Part shown: one piece after another, positions 54,375-63,383 of the stretch
Position numbering within the stretch: position 1 is the stretch's first letter
How the letters are laid out: each line of letters starts with the position of its first letter
Origin: Clostridiaceae bacterium
GTDB taxonomy: Bacteria > Bacillota > Clostridia > CAYPLH01 > DUMO01
Reading direction: 5' to 3'
Assembly (NCBI GenBank): GCA_012839865.1
Contig: DUMO01000051.1
Coordinates: 98,008 to 162,007 of the forward strand
Length of the DNA stretch: 64,000 nucleotides
The notes under the pieces: generated by a model
What the model saw: the letters and a program-made list of their open reading frames with translations, nothing else
Told to the model about the DNA's origin: nothing
Database searches by the model: none
Translations under genes and position numbers: made by a program

Positions 54375-54576
54375 TATAATCTCCCTGCCAAACTCAAAAA
54401 GTTAATTTAATGTACTCTCAACTATTACATGGTTGGATATCATGCCACAGCTCCGAGATATAGTGCAAGACACAAGTTTGCCTCATAAGCTGCCGGCAGG
54501 TATGATGCCACACCGCTTTGATACCACTTCCAAACAACATGGCTGCTTGTCATATATTTTTACATCGAATCATTCA
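54375..54576. other. Unusual 202-base gap between pyrK and pyrD
   Basis: The other junctions from pyrR to pyrD are an overlap or gaps of 92-186 bases. This stretch has repeated ATGCCACA (about 54440 and 54506) and a GGTAT...ATACC inverted pair (54498-54524). A 40-codon Cys/His-containing minus-strand frame exists without a ribosome binding site. I see no supported gene. Confidence 0.4.
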
Positions 54577-55368
54577 CTAGTCAAATATTATGTCGCTGCT
54601 CCAGAAAACCGGCCCATCCTTGCATACCCGGGAATACTTCCAGTCATCCTTGTCCTTTACTTTTGTTTTGCAGGAGCAGACAAGACATGTCCCAATACCG
54701 CAGCCCATTCTCTGTTCCAGGGAAACCTGGCACAGAACACCGAAATTTTCAGCAATCTTCGAAACTTTCTTCAACATGGGCGCCGGTCCGCATGTATAAA
54801 TCATATCAAAATTTTCAGACGGAAGATGGTTTTCCAATATTGAAGTAACAAACCCTTTATACCCTTCTGAACCGTCTTCGGTTGCAATCTCCAGCCTGCT
54901 GCAAAGTCTTGAAAAATCATCAGCCAGCACTATCAAATCTTTTGACCTGAACCCCAGGTAAGATACTGTTCTCTGACTTTTGGACATTTCATTTAAAAGG
55001 AAGAGCAAAGGAAATATCCCTATTCCTCCTCCAACAACAGCAATATTTTTATTACTTTCCGATATGTCAAAGGGCTTGCCCAGGGGACCCATTATATCAA
55101 TTGAATCTCCTGCCTTTTTCCCGGCCAGGTGCCCTGTACCCTTACCCTTCACCTGGAAAATTATATCGAAGGTTTTCCTTTCCCTGTCTGCAAAAGCAAT
55201 ACTTATTGGCCTTCTTAAAAGCATTTCCGAATCGTCGCCACATTTTACATGGACAAACTGGCCAGGCATTGCATTGGAAGATATATATTCCGAAAGGATT
55301 GTCATTCTAAAGATATCTTCCCTCAACATTTTCATATCAACAATTTTATCTTTAAATACTCCGGACAT
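54577..55368 (-). CDS. pyrK: Dihydroorotate dehydrogenase B, electron transfer subunit
   Basis: 263 residues: ferredoxin-reductase-like FAD domain (about 1-100, RRPISIAFADRE), NAD-binding domain (NIAVVGGGIGIFPLLFLL) and a C-terminal 2Fe-2S motif GCGIGTCLVCSCKTK...C. It links PyrD to NAD. Start follows AAGGTGGG. It stands 134 bases behind carB. Confidence 0.95.
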   Translation of the reverse strand: MSGVFKDKIVDMKMLREDIFRMTILSEYISSNAMPGQFVHVKCGDDSEMLLRRPISIAFADRERKTFDIIFQVKGKGTGHLAGKKAGDSIDIMGPLGKPFDISESNKNIAVVGGGIGIFPLLFLLNEMSKSQRTVSYLGFRSKDLIVLADDFSRLCSRLEIATEDGSEGYKGFVTSILENHLPSENFDMIYTCGPAPMLKKVSKIAENFGVLCQVSLEQRMGCGIGTCLVCSCKTKVKDKDDWKYSRVCKDGPVFWSSDIIFD

Positions 55369-55502
55369 TTCATCCCACCTTGTCAGTTTTTGATACCTGC
55401 CCTTGCCTTAAGGTCCGTTAGTCAGACAGTCTTTTTAAAAATAAATCAAACATCGTCCCATACTTTGGTCAGGGCATTTAAGGCAGGCATGTAAAGCTTA
55501 AG

Positions 55503-58500
55503 CTAAAAGTTTTTTTCCAGTTCCTTCAGGTTGACGGCATTAAGTTCCTTTTTCTCCCTTTGAAGCTTTATGCTGTCAATTACAGCCTTTACAGTATCCA
55601 GGGAGGTAAAGCATGGTATTGAGCTTTCCACAGACTTTCTTCTTATTTTGAATCCGTCCCGTTCAGGTTTTCGCCCCTTTGTGGGTGTATTTATAACAAG
55701 CTGAATTTTTCCGGACTCAATCAAATCAAGTATATTTGGGGAACCCTCATCAATCTTCTTCACCACATTGGTTGCAATCCCATGCCGGTTCAGAAGTAGA
55801 GCGGTCTTGCCGGTGGCGAAAAGTTCATAACCCAGTTTTTCAAATTCTTCAGCAATTTTTATAAGCTCAGGTTTGTCGGTATCCCGGACTGTCATCAATA
55901 CACCGCACCTTTCCGCCTTAAGCTTGATGCCGGAAGCGATTATTCCTTTGTACATTGCTTCTGAAAGTGTTTTTGCAATTCCAAGAACCTCACCCGTGGA
56001 TTTCATTTCAGGACCCAGGCTGATCTCTACATCCTGAAGCTTCTCAAAAGAGAATACCGGAACTTTAACCGCAACATATCCTGAATATTTGTAAATACCT
56101 GTTCCGTAACCGAAATCCCTGAGCTTTTGGCCCATTGAAATTTTTGTAGCCAGACTGACCATGGGTACGCCTGTTACCTTGCTTATATATGGTATTGTAC
56201 GGCTTGACCTCGGGTTTACCTCAATTACATATATTTCATTGTCGTACATTATAAACTGGATGTTTATGAGGCCTTTTACCTTAAGCTCCCGGGCTATTTT
56301 TACAGTATAATCAACAACTTTTTCGGTTAATTTTTTATTCAAAGACTGGGCCGGATAAACAGAAATACTGTCTCCCGAATGAACCCCGGCTCTTTCCAGG
56401 TGTTCCATGATTCCGGGGATTAGTACCTCGTCCCCGTCGCTGATTGCATCCACTTCAATTTCTCTGCCCATCATGTATTTATCAATAAGTATGGGATGCT
56501 CCTGCCTGACCATGTTTATTATTTTCATAAACTCCACAATGTCCCGGTCTTCGTAAGCTATCTCCATTCCCTGACCACCAAGCACATAGGAAGGTCTTAC
56601 AAGCACGGGATATTGAAGTTCATTGGCCGCCTTCAGGGCTTCATCAAGGGTGAACACAGTTTTGCCCCTGGGTCTTGGAATTCTGAGCTTTTCAAGCATT
56701 GAATCAAATTTTTCCCTGTCTTCTGCAATGTCAATATGCTCAGGCTGAGTTCCCCATATTTTAACATTCATATTGCTCAAGGCTTTTGTCAGCTTTATGG
56801 CAGTCTGTCCTCCAAACTGGACAATAACACCTGTCACATTCTCCACATCAAGTATGTTTTCAATGTCTTCCCGGGTTAAGGGCTCGAAATACAGCCTGTC
56901 CGCCGTGTCAAAATCTGTGCTGACTGTTTCCGGGTTGTTGTTGACTATTATTGTTTCGTAACCTGCTTCCTTGAGTGCCCAAACGGAATGGACGGAACAA
57001 TAGTCAAATTCTATCCCCTGCCCAATCCTGATGGGTCCTGAACCTATTACAAGGACCCTCTCCTTCTGAGAGCCTTCAACCTCTGATTCTTCATCGTAAA
57101 CAGAGTAGTAATAAGGGGTTGCGGTTTCAAGGACCTCCTGACACGTATCGACCTTTTTGAATGCCGCACGTATATCAAATTGCCTTCTCAAAGCTTTAAT
57201 ATCTTCGGTACTGCATCCTGTCAGGCCGGCTATAACGGAATCGGTAAAGCCCAATTCTTTTGCTCTCAACAGTATATCCCTGTTAAGCTTGTCAAGGCTT
57301 AATGTTTTAAGATTCTCCTCCATTAATACCAGGTTCTGAATTTTGGAAAGGAAAAATTTATCAATGTAAGTAATGCTGTATAATTCTTCATTAGTTATAT
57401 TACGCCTTATGGCCTCTGCTATCAGGAACAACCTTTCGGTATCGGCTTCTTTAATCCTTGCAATTATCTCTTCTGTTGTAAAAGCTTTATACCTCGGGTG
57501 CTCAAGAGTAAACATATTTTGCTCCAGAGAGCGGATTGCCTTCATTAATGCCGATTCTATTGAATTGCTGATGGACATTACCTCGCCGGTAGCCTTCATT
57601 TGAGTACCGAGTTTTTTATTTGCATAAACAAATTTATCAAAAGGCCATTTGGGCACTTTTATAACAATATAATCAGGAGCGGGTTCAAACCCCTTCAGGC
57701 TTTTCCCGGTCAATTCATTTCCGATTTCATCCAGTGTGTAACCTATTGCAATTTTAGTTGAAATCTTGGCAATCGGATACCCGGTAGCCTTTGATGCCAG
57801 GGCTGATGAGCGGCTGACCCTTGGATTTACTTCAATAACAGCATACTCTGAAGTTTCAGGATGCACTGCAAATTGTATGTTGCATCCACCTTCTATTCCC
57901 AACTCTGAAATGATTTTAAGGGAAGCCAGCCTCAGCATTTGGTATTCACTCTCGTTGAGGGTCTGGGCGGGCGCAACAACTATGCTGTCACCGGTATGCA
58001 CTCCGACAGGGTCGATGTTTTCCATGCTGCATACCATAATGGCATTTCCCGCACTGTCCCGCATTACTTCAAACTCTATTTCTTTCCATCCTGAAATGCA
58101 CTTTTCTATAAGAATCTGATGCACTCTGCTGAGCCGAAGCCCGTTTACGGCAATTTCACGAAGCTCGTTTTCGCTCCTGGCTATGCCTCCCCCTGTCCCC
58201 CCCAGTGTATAGGCAGGTCTTACAATAACAGGGTATTTTATATCGTTGGCAAATTCCAATGCATCCGCCACGGAATTGACAACCTTGCTTGCTATGCACG
58301 GCTGCCCTATTTTTTCCATGGCTGCCTTAAACTCCTGCCGGTCTTCAGCCTTTTTTATCGATTCGGTTCCTGTACCTAATATCTTTACTCCATATTTTGC
58401 AAGACAGCCTGACTCGGATAGCTCCATTGCCAGATTAAGGCCGGTTTGCCCGCCTAATGTTGGAAGAATACTGTCAGGCCTTTCTTTTTCAATTATCTTA

Positions 58501-58724
58501 ATGGCCATTTCCACAGTAAGGGGTTCTATATAGACATTGTCCGCTATTCCTGTATCTGTCATTATTGTTGCAGGGTTGCTGTTTATGAGCACAACCTCGA
58601 TGTTTTCATCCTTCAAAGCCCTGCATGCCTGCGTTCCCGCATAATCAAACTCTGCAGCCTGTCCGATGACAATTGGTCCCGATCCTATAACCATTACCTT
58701 TTTAATATCTTGTCGTTTTGGCAT
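55503..58724 (-). CDS. carB: Carbamoyl-phosphate synthase large subunit
   Basis: 1073 residues, full length: two ATP-grasp halves (VMVIGSGPIVIGQAAEFDYAG at the N-terminus, VLVIGSGPIRIGQGIEFDYC at about 555), MEIAYEDRDIVEFM, EVNPRSSRTIPYISKVTG and the MGS-like allosteric domain (VRDTDKPELIKIAEEFEKLG, then LVINTPTKG). It makes carbamoyl phosphate from bicarbonate, ATP and ammonia delivered by CarA. No carA is in the window. The frame runs to 58775, but GGGAGTG sets ATG 58724 as start. Confidence 0.96.
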   Translation of the reverse strand: MPKRQDIKKVMVIGSGPIVIGQAAEFDYAGTQACRALKDENIEVVLINSNPATIMTDTGIADNVYIEPLTVEMAIKIIEKERPDSILPTLGGQTGLNLAMELSESGCLAKYGVKILGTGTESIKKAEDRQEFKAAMEKIGQPCIASKVVNSVADALEFANDIKYPVIVRPAYTLGGTGGGIARSENELREIAVNGLRLSRVHQILIEKCISGWKEIEFEVMRDSAGNAIMVCSMENIDPVGVHTGDSIVVAPAQTLNESEYQMLRLASLKIISELGIEGGCNIQFAVHPETSEYAVIEVNPRVSRSSALASKATGYPIAKISTKIAIGYTLDEIGNELTGKSLKGFEPAPDYIVIKVPKWPFDKFVYANKKLGTQMKATGEVMSISNSIESALMKAIRSLEQNMFTLEHPRYKAFTTEEIIARIKEADTERLFLIAEAIRRNITNEELYSITYIDKFFLSKIQNLVLMEENLKTLSLDKLNRDILLRAKELGFTDSVIAGLTGCSTEDIKALRRQFDIRAAFKKVDTCQEVLETATPYYYSVYDEESEVEGSQKERVLVIGSGPIRIGQGIEFDYCSVHSVWALKEAGYETIIVNNNPETVSTDFDTADRLYFEPLTREDIENILDVENVTGVIVQFGGQTAIKLTKALSNMNVKIWGTQPEHIDIAEDREKFDSMLEKLRIPRPRGKTVFTLDEALKAANELQYPVLVRPSYVLGGQGMEIAYEDRDIVEFMKIINMVRQEHPILIDKYMMGREIEVDAISDGDEVLIPGIMEHLERAGVHSGDSISVYPAQSLNKKLTEKVVDYTVKIARELKVKGLINIQFIMYDNEIYVIEVNPRSSRTIPYISKVTGVPMVSLATKISMGQKLRDFGYGTGIYKYSGYVAVKVPVFSFEKLQDVEISLGPEMKSTGEVLGIAKTLSEAMYKGIIASGIKLKAERCGVLMTVRDTDKPELIKIAEEFEKLGYELFATGKTALLLNRHGIATNVVKKIDEGSPNILDLIESGKIQLVINTPTKGRKPERDGFKIRRKSVESSIPCFTSLDTVKAVIDSIKLQREKKELNAVNLKELEKNF

Positions 58725-58816
58725 TTTTTCACTCCCATTTTTAATAAGTCTGGTATATAAATTTAATTTGTGCAAGATGCTATTATGTTAATTCAACAAA
58801 CCTGGCGGCTTAAACT

Positions 58817-59764
58817 TCAACAGCTTTTCAATCTGTCAATTTCATTGTTCAGTTTATCTCTCATGTCAATCACTTCAGCCCTGGCAGCATTGCCAAAACT
58901 GTCTTCATTAAAAATACCTCTCCACTTTTCCGATTTATATGCACACATTATTCCCCGGGAGGAATTCACTATTGCACCCAATCCGTCCTTGTTGAAACTT
59001 TTGGCCGCATCCCGGGCAGTCCCCCCCTGGGCTCCGTATCCCGGTACAAGGATATATGAGCTTTTCATAAGCTTCCGAAGTTCAAAAGCCTGCTCGGGGT
59101 ATGTAGCGCCAACTACCGCACCAACACTGCTGTAACCATATTTCCCTGTCAATTCGCTTCCCCATTTGTTTACATAATCCGCGATTATTTCATATATGAA
59201 CCTGCCATCCTGTGTATTGACATCCTGCAGTTGGCCGGAAGATTTATTGGATGTTTTCACAAGCACAAAAATTCCTTTTCCATATTTTTTGCAATCTTCA
59301 ATAAAAGGTTCGATCCCGTCATAGCCAAGATATGGATTGACTGTAAGGGCATCCACATCAAACACGGAGTATTCCAAACCACCGGCGTTGGTTTTGCCAA
59401 GATAAGCCGCTGAATAAGCTTTTGCGGTGCTGCCTATGTCATTTCTCTTTCCGTCGGCTATGACAAGAAGCCCTTTATCTTTTGCGTACCTGATGGTTTT
59501 TTGAAAACATGCCATTCCCTGAACTCCATACATTTCGTAGCAAGCGAGCTGGAGTTTTACCGCTGGTACAAGGTCACATATTGAATCGATTATTGTTGTG
59601 TTGAATTCATATATTGCCCCGGCGCAAGCTTCAAAGAAATCGACGGATTTGTTTTTGTATTTTTCAACTATATATGAAGGTATATAATCGAGCTGCGGAT
59701 CAAGTCCTGCAACTGTGGGATTGTTCTTTTCTTTTATTTTTTCAATTAAAAGGTCTATAAACAT
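58817..59764 (-). CDS. pyrF: Orotidine-5'-phosphate decarboxylase, long (type 2) form
   Basis: 315 residues, the long subfamily rather than the 230-residue form. Key residues in VAGLDPQLDYIPSYI (Asp), LLVIADGKRNDIGSTAKAYS (the Asp-Lys-x-x-Asp catalytic network) and VPGYGAQGGTARDA (phosphate binding). Converts OMP to UMP. Start follows AAGAGGTG. Confidence 0.95.
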   Translation of the reverse strand: MFIDLLIEKIKEKNNPTVAGLDPQLDYIPSYIVEKYKNKSVDFFEACAGAIYEFNTTIIDSICDLVPAVKLQLACYEMYGVQGMACFQKTIRYAKDKGLLVIADGKRNDIGSTAKAYSAAYLGKTNAGGLEYSVFDVDALTVNPYLGYDGIEPFIEDCKKYGKGIFVLVKTSNKSSGQLQDVNTQDGRFIYEIIADYVNKWGSELTGKYGYSSVGAVVGATYPEQAFELRKLMKSSYILVPGYGAQGGTARDAAKSFNKDGLGAIVNSSRGIMCAYKSEKWRGIFNEDSFGNAARAEVIDMRDKLNNEIDRLKSC

Positions 59765-59939
59765 TTTTTCACCTCTTCCTTTGTTTTCAAATTTGCTTTC
59801 GAATCAATTTGAACCTTTGCCAGGTACAAGCCCATAAAATCAAGTCTATTGGTCCAGGTTCCGATTTTCATCCCCGTATTATTCCGGATAAAAGCCCATA
59901 GGTTGATTCCGGATTATATAAAATTATTAATTAAAATTC

Positions 59940-61229
59940 CTATACCATAAGCTTCTTATCCCGTACAACAATTTTGCCCCCGACTATGGTATAAGACGGC
60001 TTTCCGTATAATTTAAAACCGTTAAAAGGAGAGTTCTTTCCCTTTGATATAAATTTTGATGTATCAACTGTATATTCTTCGTTGACATCCACTATTGCAA
60101 TATCTGCAGCTCCCCCCACTTCAAGGGTACCCTTGCGTATTCCCAGCATATTTGCCGGATTGCAGCACATTTTTTTAACAAGTTGTTCCATTGTCAAATG
60201 ACCCTTTTTTACAAGGTATGCTATGGCCAGGGGCAATGCTGTTTCAAATCCTGTAATCCCATTGGCAGCCAAATTGAACTCGACATTTTTCTCATCCATA
60301 TGATGAGGCGCATGGTCAGTGGCAATTATGTCAATGGTGCCGTCCTTAAGTCCCTCAATTATTGCATTGACATCTTTTTCACTTCGGAGGGGAGGGTTGA
60401 CCTTAGCCATGGTGTTAAAATCGCTGCAGGCGCTTTCATCCAGGGAGAAGTAATGAGGACATGTCTCGCAGGTTACTTTGACCCCTCTCTTTTTTGCATT
60501 CCGGATTAAATTTACCGACATTTCGGTACTGACATGGGCTATATGGATTGGAATTCCCGTATACTCTGAAAGAAGCAAATCCCTTGAAACCATAACCGAC
60601 TCCGATACGGCCGGTACTCCCCTAAGTCCCATGACAGTGGAATAATATCCCTCATTCATGACACCGCCGTCCGTAAGGGACTTATCCTCACAATGTGATA
60701 TCACCCGAATATTAAAGGCTGATGAATATTGCAGAGCCCTCAGCATAACCATTGAATTTTCCACAGGGTTTCCGTCATCAGAAATTCCAACCGCACCGGC
60801 AAATTTCAGCTCTCCAATGTCTGCCAGTTCCTTTCCCTGCTGACCCTTGGTAATTGCACCAATCGGAAAGACATTCACGACTCCTTTGCGACTTGCCGTT
60901 TCACTTATATAGCTTAAAACAGCCTGATTGTCTGCCACAGGGTTTGTATTGGGCATGCATGCAATTGAAGTAAAACCTCCCGCCGCCGCACTCCTGGTTC
61001 CTGTAGCAATATCCTCCTTGTATTCATAACCCGGGTCCCTCAGGTGGCAGTGGCAGTCCACCAGTCCCGGAATTACATATTTTCCTGCTGCATCTATCAA
61101 ATCATCCGCTTCCTCATGAAGATCCCTGCCCATTTTAACTATAATCCCATTTTCGGTTAAAATATCGCAAATATCGCTGAAATCACTTTTCGGATCTACA
61201 ACATGCCCGCTTTTAACAAGCAGCTTCAT
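59940..61229 (-). CDS. pyrC: Dihydroorotase
   Basis: 429 residues, class I amidohydrolase barrel. Metal ligands: VDCHCHLRDPGYEYKEDI (His-x-His), ISHCEDKSL, IHIAHVSTE and TDHAPHH. Closes carbamoyl aspartate to dihydroorotate. Its start overlaps the pyrB end by 17 bases, indicating coupling. A 175-base spacer to pyrF contains a short direct repeat ATCCGGAAT. Confidence 0.95.
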   Translation of the reverse strand: MKLLVKSGHVVDPKSDFSDICDILTENGIIVKMGRDLHEEADDLIDAAGKYVIPGLVDCHCHLRDPGYEYKEDIATGTRSAAAGGFTSIACMPNTNPVADNQAVLSYISETASRKGVVNVFPIGAITKGQQGKELADIGELKFAGAVGISDDGNPVENSMVMLRALQYSSAFNIRVISHCEDKSLTDGGVMNEGYYSTVMGLRGVPAVSESVMVSRDLLLSEYTGIPIHIAHVSTEMSVNLIRNAKKRGVKVTCETCPHYFSLDESACSDFNTMAKVNPPLRSEKDVNAIIEGLKDGTIDIIATDHAPHHMDEKNVEFNLAANGITGFETALPLAIAYLVKKGHLTMEQLVKKMCCNPANMLGIRKGTLEVGGAADIAIVDVNEEYTVDTSKFISKGKNSPFNGFKLYGKPSYTIVGGKIVVRDKKLMV

Positions 61230-62154
61230 CGGTACTCCTCCTTGTAAGCAAAAATAAAAGTGCCATTCTCACAGCGACCCCGTTTGTTACCTGCTCATTA
61301 ATAAATGAGGAATCACCGTCGATAATGTCACTTGTCAGCTCCACACCCCTGTTTACAGGGCCGGGATGCAAAATAATGGCATCCTTTTTAGCCAAAGAAA
61401 GTATTTTTCTATCCACACCGTAAAATCTCGAATATTCCCGCAATGACGGAAGCAGGCAATGGCTCAGCCTTTCAGCCTGTATCCGCAAATTTATTATAAC
61501 GTCTGCATCAATAATAGCTTGCTGAACTGTGCCAAACACCTTCACTCCCATTTTTTCTATTTGAGGAGGTAAAAGGGTCGCAGGTCCCGCCACCGAAACT
61601 TTGGCACCCATCTTTGTAAGACCCCAGATGTTGCTTCTTGCAACCCTGCTGTGATAAATATCCCCCAGTATGCAAACGTTCAGCCCGCTGATGGCACCTT
61701 TCTTTTCCATGATAGTATACATATCCAATAATGCCTGTGTTGGGTGCTCATTCATACCGTCCCCGGCGTTTATCACCGAAGCCTTGATATGTTTTGAAAG
61801 AAACCGGGGAGCACCTGACATGGGGTGCCTTATCACAATCACATCAGCCCCCATCATATTTATCGTCCTTGCAGTATCCAGCAGTGTTTCACCCTTTGAA
61901 ACGCTGCTTCCTGAAGCTGAAATGTTTGCAGCACTTGCACCAAGGTACTTTGACGCCAGTTCAAAAGACAGCCTTGTCCTGGTACTGTTTTCATAAAACA
62001 ATGTTACAATGCTTTTCCCCTGCAGATGGGGACCTCTCTTATTCCCGGAAGTCAACATATATTTCATGGACCCGGCGGTCTTTAAAATCAATTGGATGTC
62101 ATCCACCGGCATGTCAAAAAGGCCAAGTATGTGCTTTGACTTTAGTGCACTCAT
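61213..62154 (-). CDS. pyrB: Aspartate carbamoyltransferase catalytic subunit
   Basis: 313 residues. Carbamoyl-phosphate site FYENSTRTRLSFELASKYL, the ASASGSSVSKGETLLDT loop, HPMSGAPRFLSKH, DGMNEHPTQALLDMYT and HPGPVNRGVEL. No pyrI is seen, as in Bacillus-type catalytic trimers. ATG 62154 follows AGGAGAGG; a TTG one codon earlier is less likely. Confidence 0.95.
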   Translation of the reverse strand: MSALKSKHILGLFDMPVDDIQLILKTAGSMKYMLTSGNKRGPHLQGKSIVTLFYENSTRTRLSFELASKYLGASAANISASGSSVSKGETLLDTARTINMMGADVIVIRHPMSGAPRFLSKHIKASVINAGDGMNEHPTQALLDMYTIMEKKGAISGLNVCILGDIYHSRVARSNIWGLTKMGAKVSVAGPATLLPPQIEKMGVKVFGTVQQAIIDADVIINLRIQAERLSHCLLPSLREYSRFYGVDRKILSLAKKDAIILHPGPVNRGVELTSDIIDGDSSFINEQVTNGVAVRMALLFLLTRRSTDEAAC

Positions 62155-62157
62155 CAA

Positions 62158-62340
62158 AAACCTCTCCTTAAAGCTTGGTAAAAAAATTGTTTGCTCTTAA
62201 AAAGCAGTCATGGCATGGTTGCTTCGTTCATGTTTTTTCAGAAAATCCAGCGGGAATTCAACAGCCAGCAATACTAGCGGCTCCAAAGCCCGCAATTTTA
62301 AAGTCGATGCCCTTTACAAAGCTAAAATGCCTTTTTTGCT
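62158..62340 (-). other. pyrR-pyrB spacer with a weak hairpin
   Basis: 183 bases. On the minus strand an imperfect hairpin (AGCA / TGCT with an inner CAT / ATG) followed by TTTTT ends about 42 bases before pyrB and could attenuate weakly. No second copy of the PyrR recognition sequence was found here. Confidence 0.35.
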
Positions 62341-62886
<546 letters not shown>

Positions 62887-63136
62887 TCAGGTCACCTTCT
62901 TTATTTAATATTTATCGATTTGCATTCCATTACAACCGGCAAATCATATAATTCATATGTACAATTGTTATCTTGAGCAATTTAAACGGTTTTGATTATT
63001 AACTTTATTTTGTCCGGAGCTGAAAAAGAGATTTAAAATAATCATAGACTTAACTTGAATTTGACTGGTTCTTGTAAACACGTTTGACAGTACTATGGCA
63101 CCAGCTTTTTTTTGGTATATATTCGGCAAAATACCC
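62887..63136 (-). other. Unusually long leader between the attenuator and pyrR
   Basis: 250 bases of transcribed leader lie between the terminator T-tract and the pyrR start. I see a weak GGGTAT/ATACC inverted pair near 63112-63137 and no convincing gene; the open frame crossing it has no ribosome binding site. Confidence 0.45.
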
Positions 63137-63168
63137 AAAATAAAAACTTCCTGCGAACGGCAAGAAGT
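63137..63168 (-). terminator. PyrR-controlled attenuator terminator
   Basis: On the minus strand ACTTCTTGC and GCAGGAAGT form a 9-bp stem (one G-U) around CGTTC, followed by TTTTTATTTT. Its 5' arm (TTCTTGCC, 63159-63166) can instead pair with the upstream GGTAAGAA (63255-63262), forming an antiterminator. Confidence 0.8.
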
Positions 63169-63180
63169 CAACTTGTAACC

Positions 63181-63198
63181 TAATAATGATCATTATTA
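63181..63198. promoter_or_regulatory. 18-bp perfect palindrome in the pyr leader
   Basis: TAATAATGATCATTATTA is self-complementary. It lies between the PyrR hairpin and the terminator. It resembles Fur-family sites in composition, but the match is loose and the position downstream of the promoter is unusual. Confidence 0.4.
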
Positions 63199-63259
63199 AC
63201 TGCAATCCACCATAGGGTGAGTATGAATAATGATAAAATTAAAATACTTGAAAATTCTT

Positions 63260-63293
63260 ACCTTTTCAGCCTCTCTGGACTAATTTAAAAGGT
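63260..63293 (-). promoter_or_regulatory. PyrR binding hairpin (anti-antiterminator)
   Basis: On the minus strand ACCTTTT and AAAAGGT enclose AGTCCAGAGAGGCT (63268-63281), the known PyrR recognition sequence. Its 3' arm shares GGT with the antiterminator strand GGTAAGAA, so PyrR binding favours the terminator. Confidence 0.92.
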
Positions 63294-63314
63294 TTCAATA
63301 TTAAATTTTTTTAA

Positions 63315-63344
63315 ATTATATCATACCTGTAATTGGGATGTCCA
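63315..63344 (-). promoter_or_regulatory. Promoter of the pyr operon
   Basis: TGGACA and TATAAT with an 18-base spacer on the minus strand, about 20 bases before the PyrR hairpin. Confidence 0.75.
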
Positions 63345-63383
63345 TATACTTTAAAAATTTTTTTACAGATTGCTTGTGTCCTT

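Noticed and set aside
62968..63171. 67-codon minus-strand frame in the pyr leader
   Set aside because: It overlaps the attenuator terminator and has no ribosome binding site; best explained as leader RNA.
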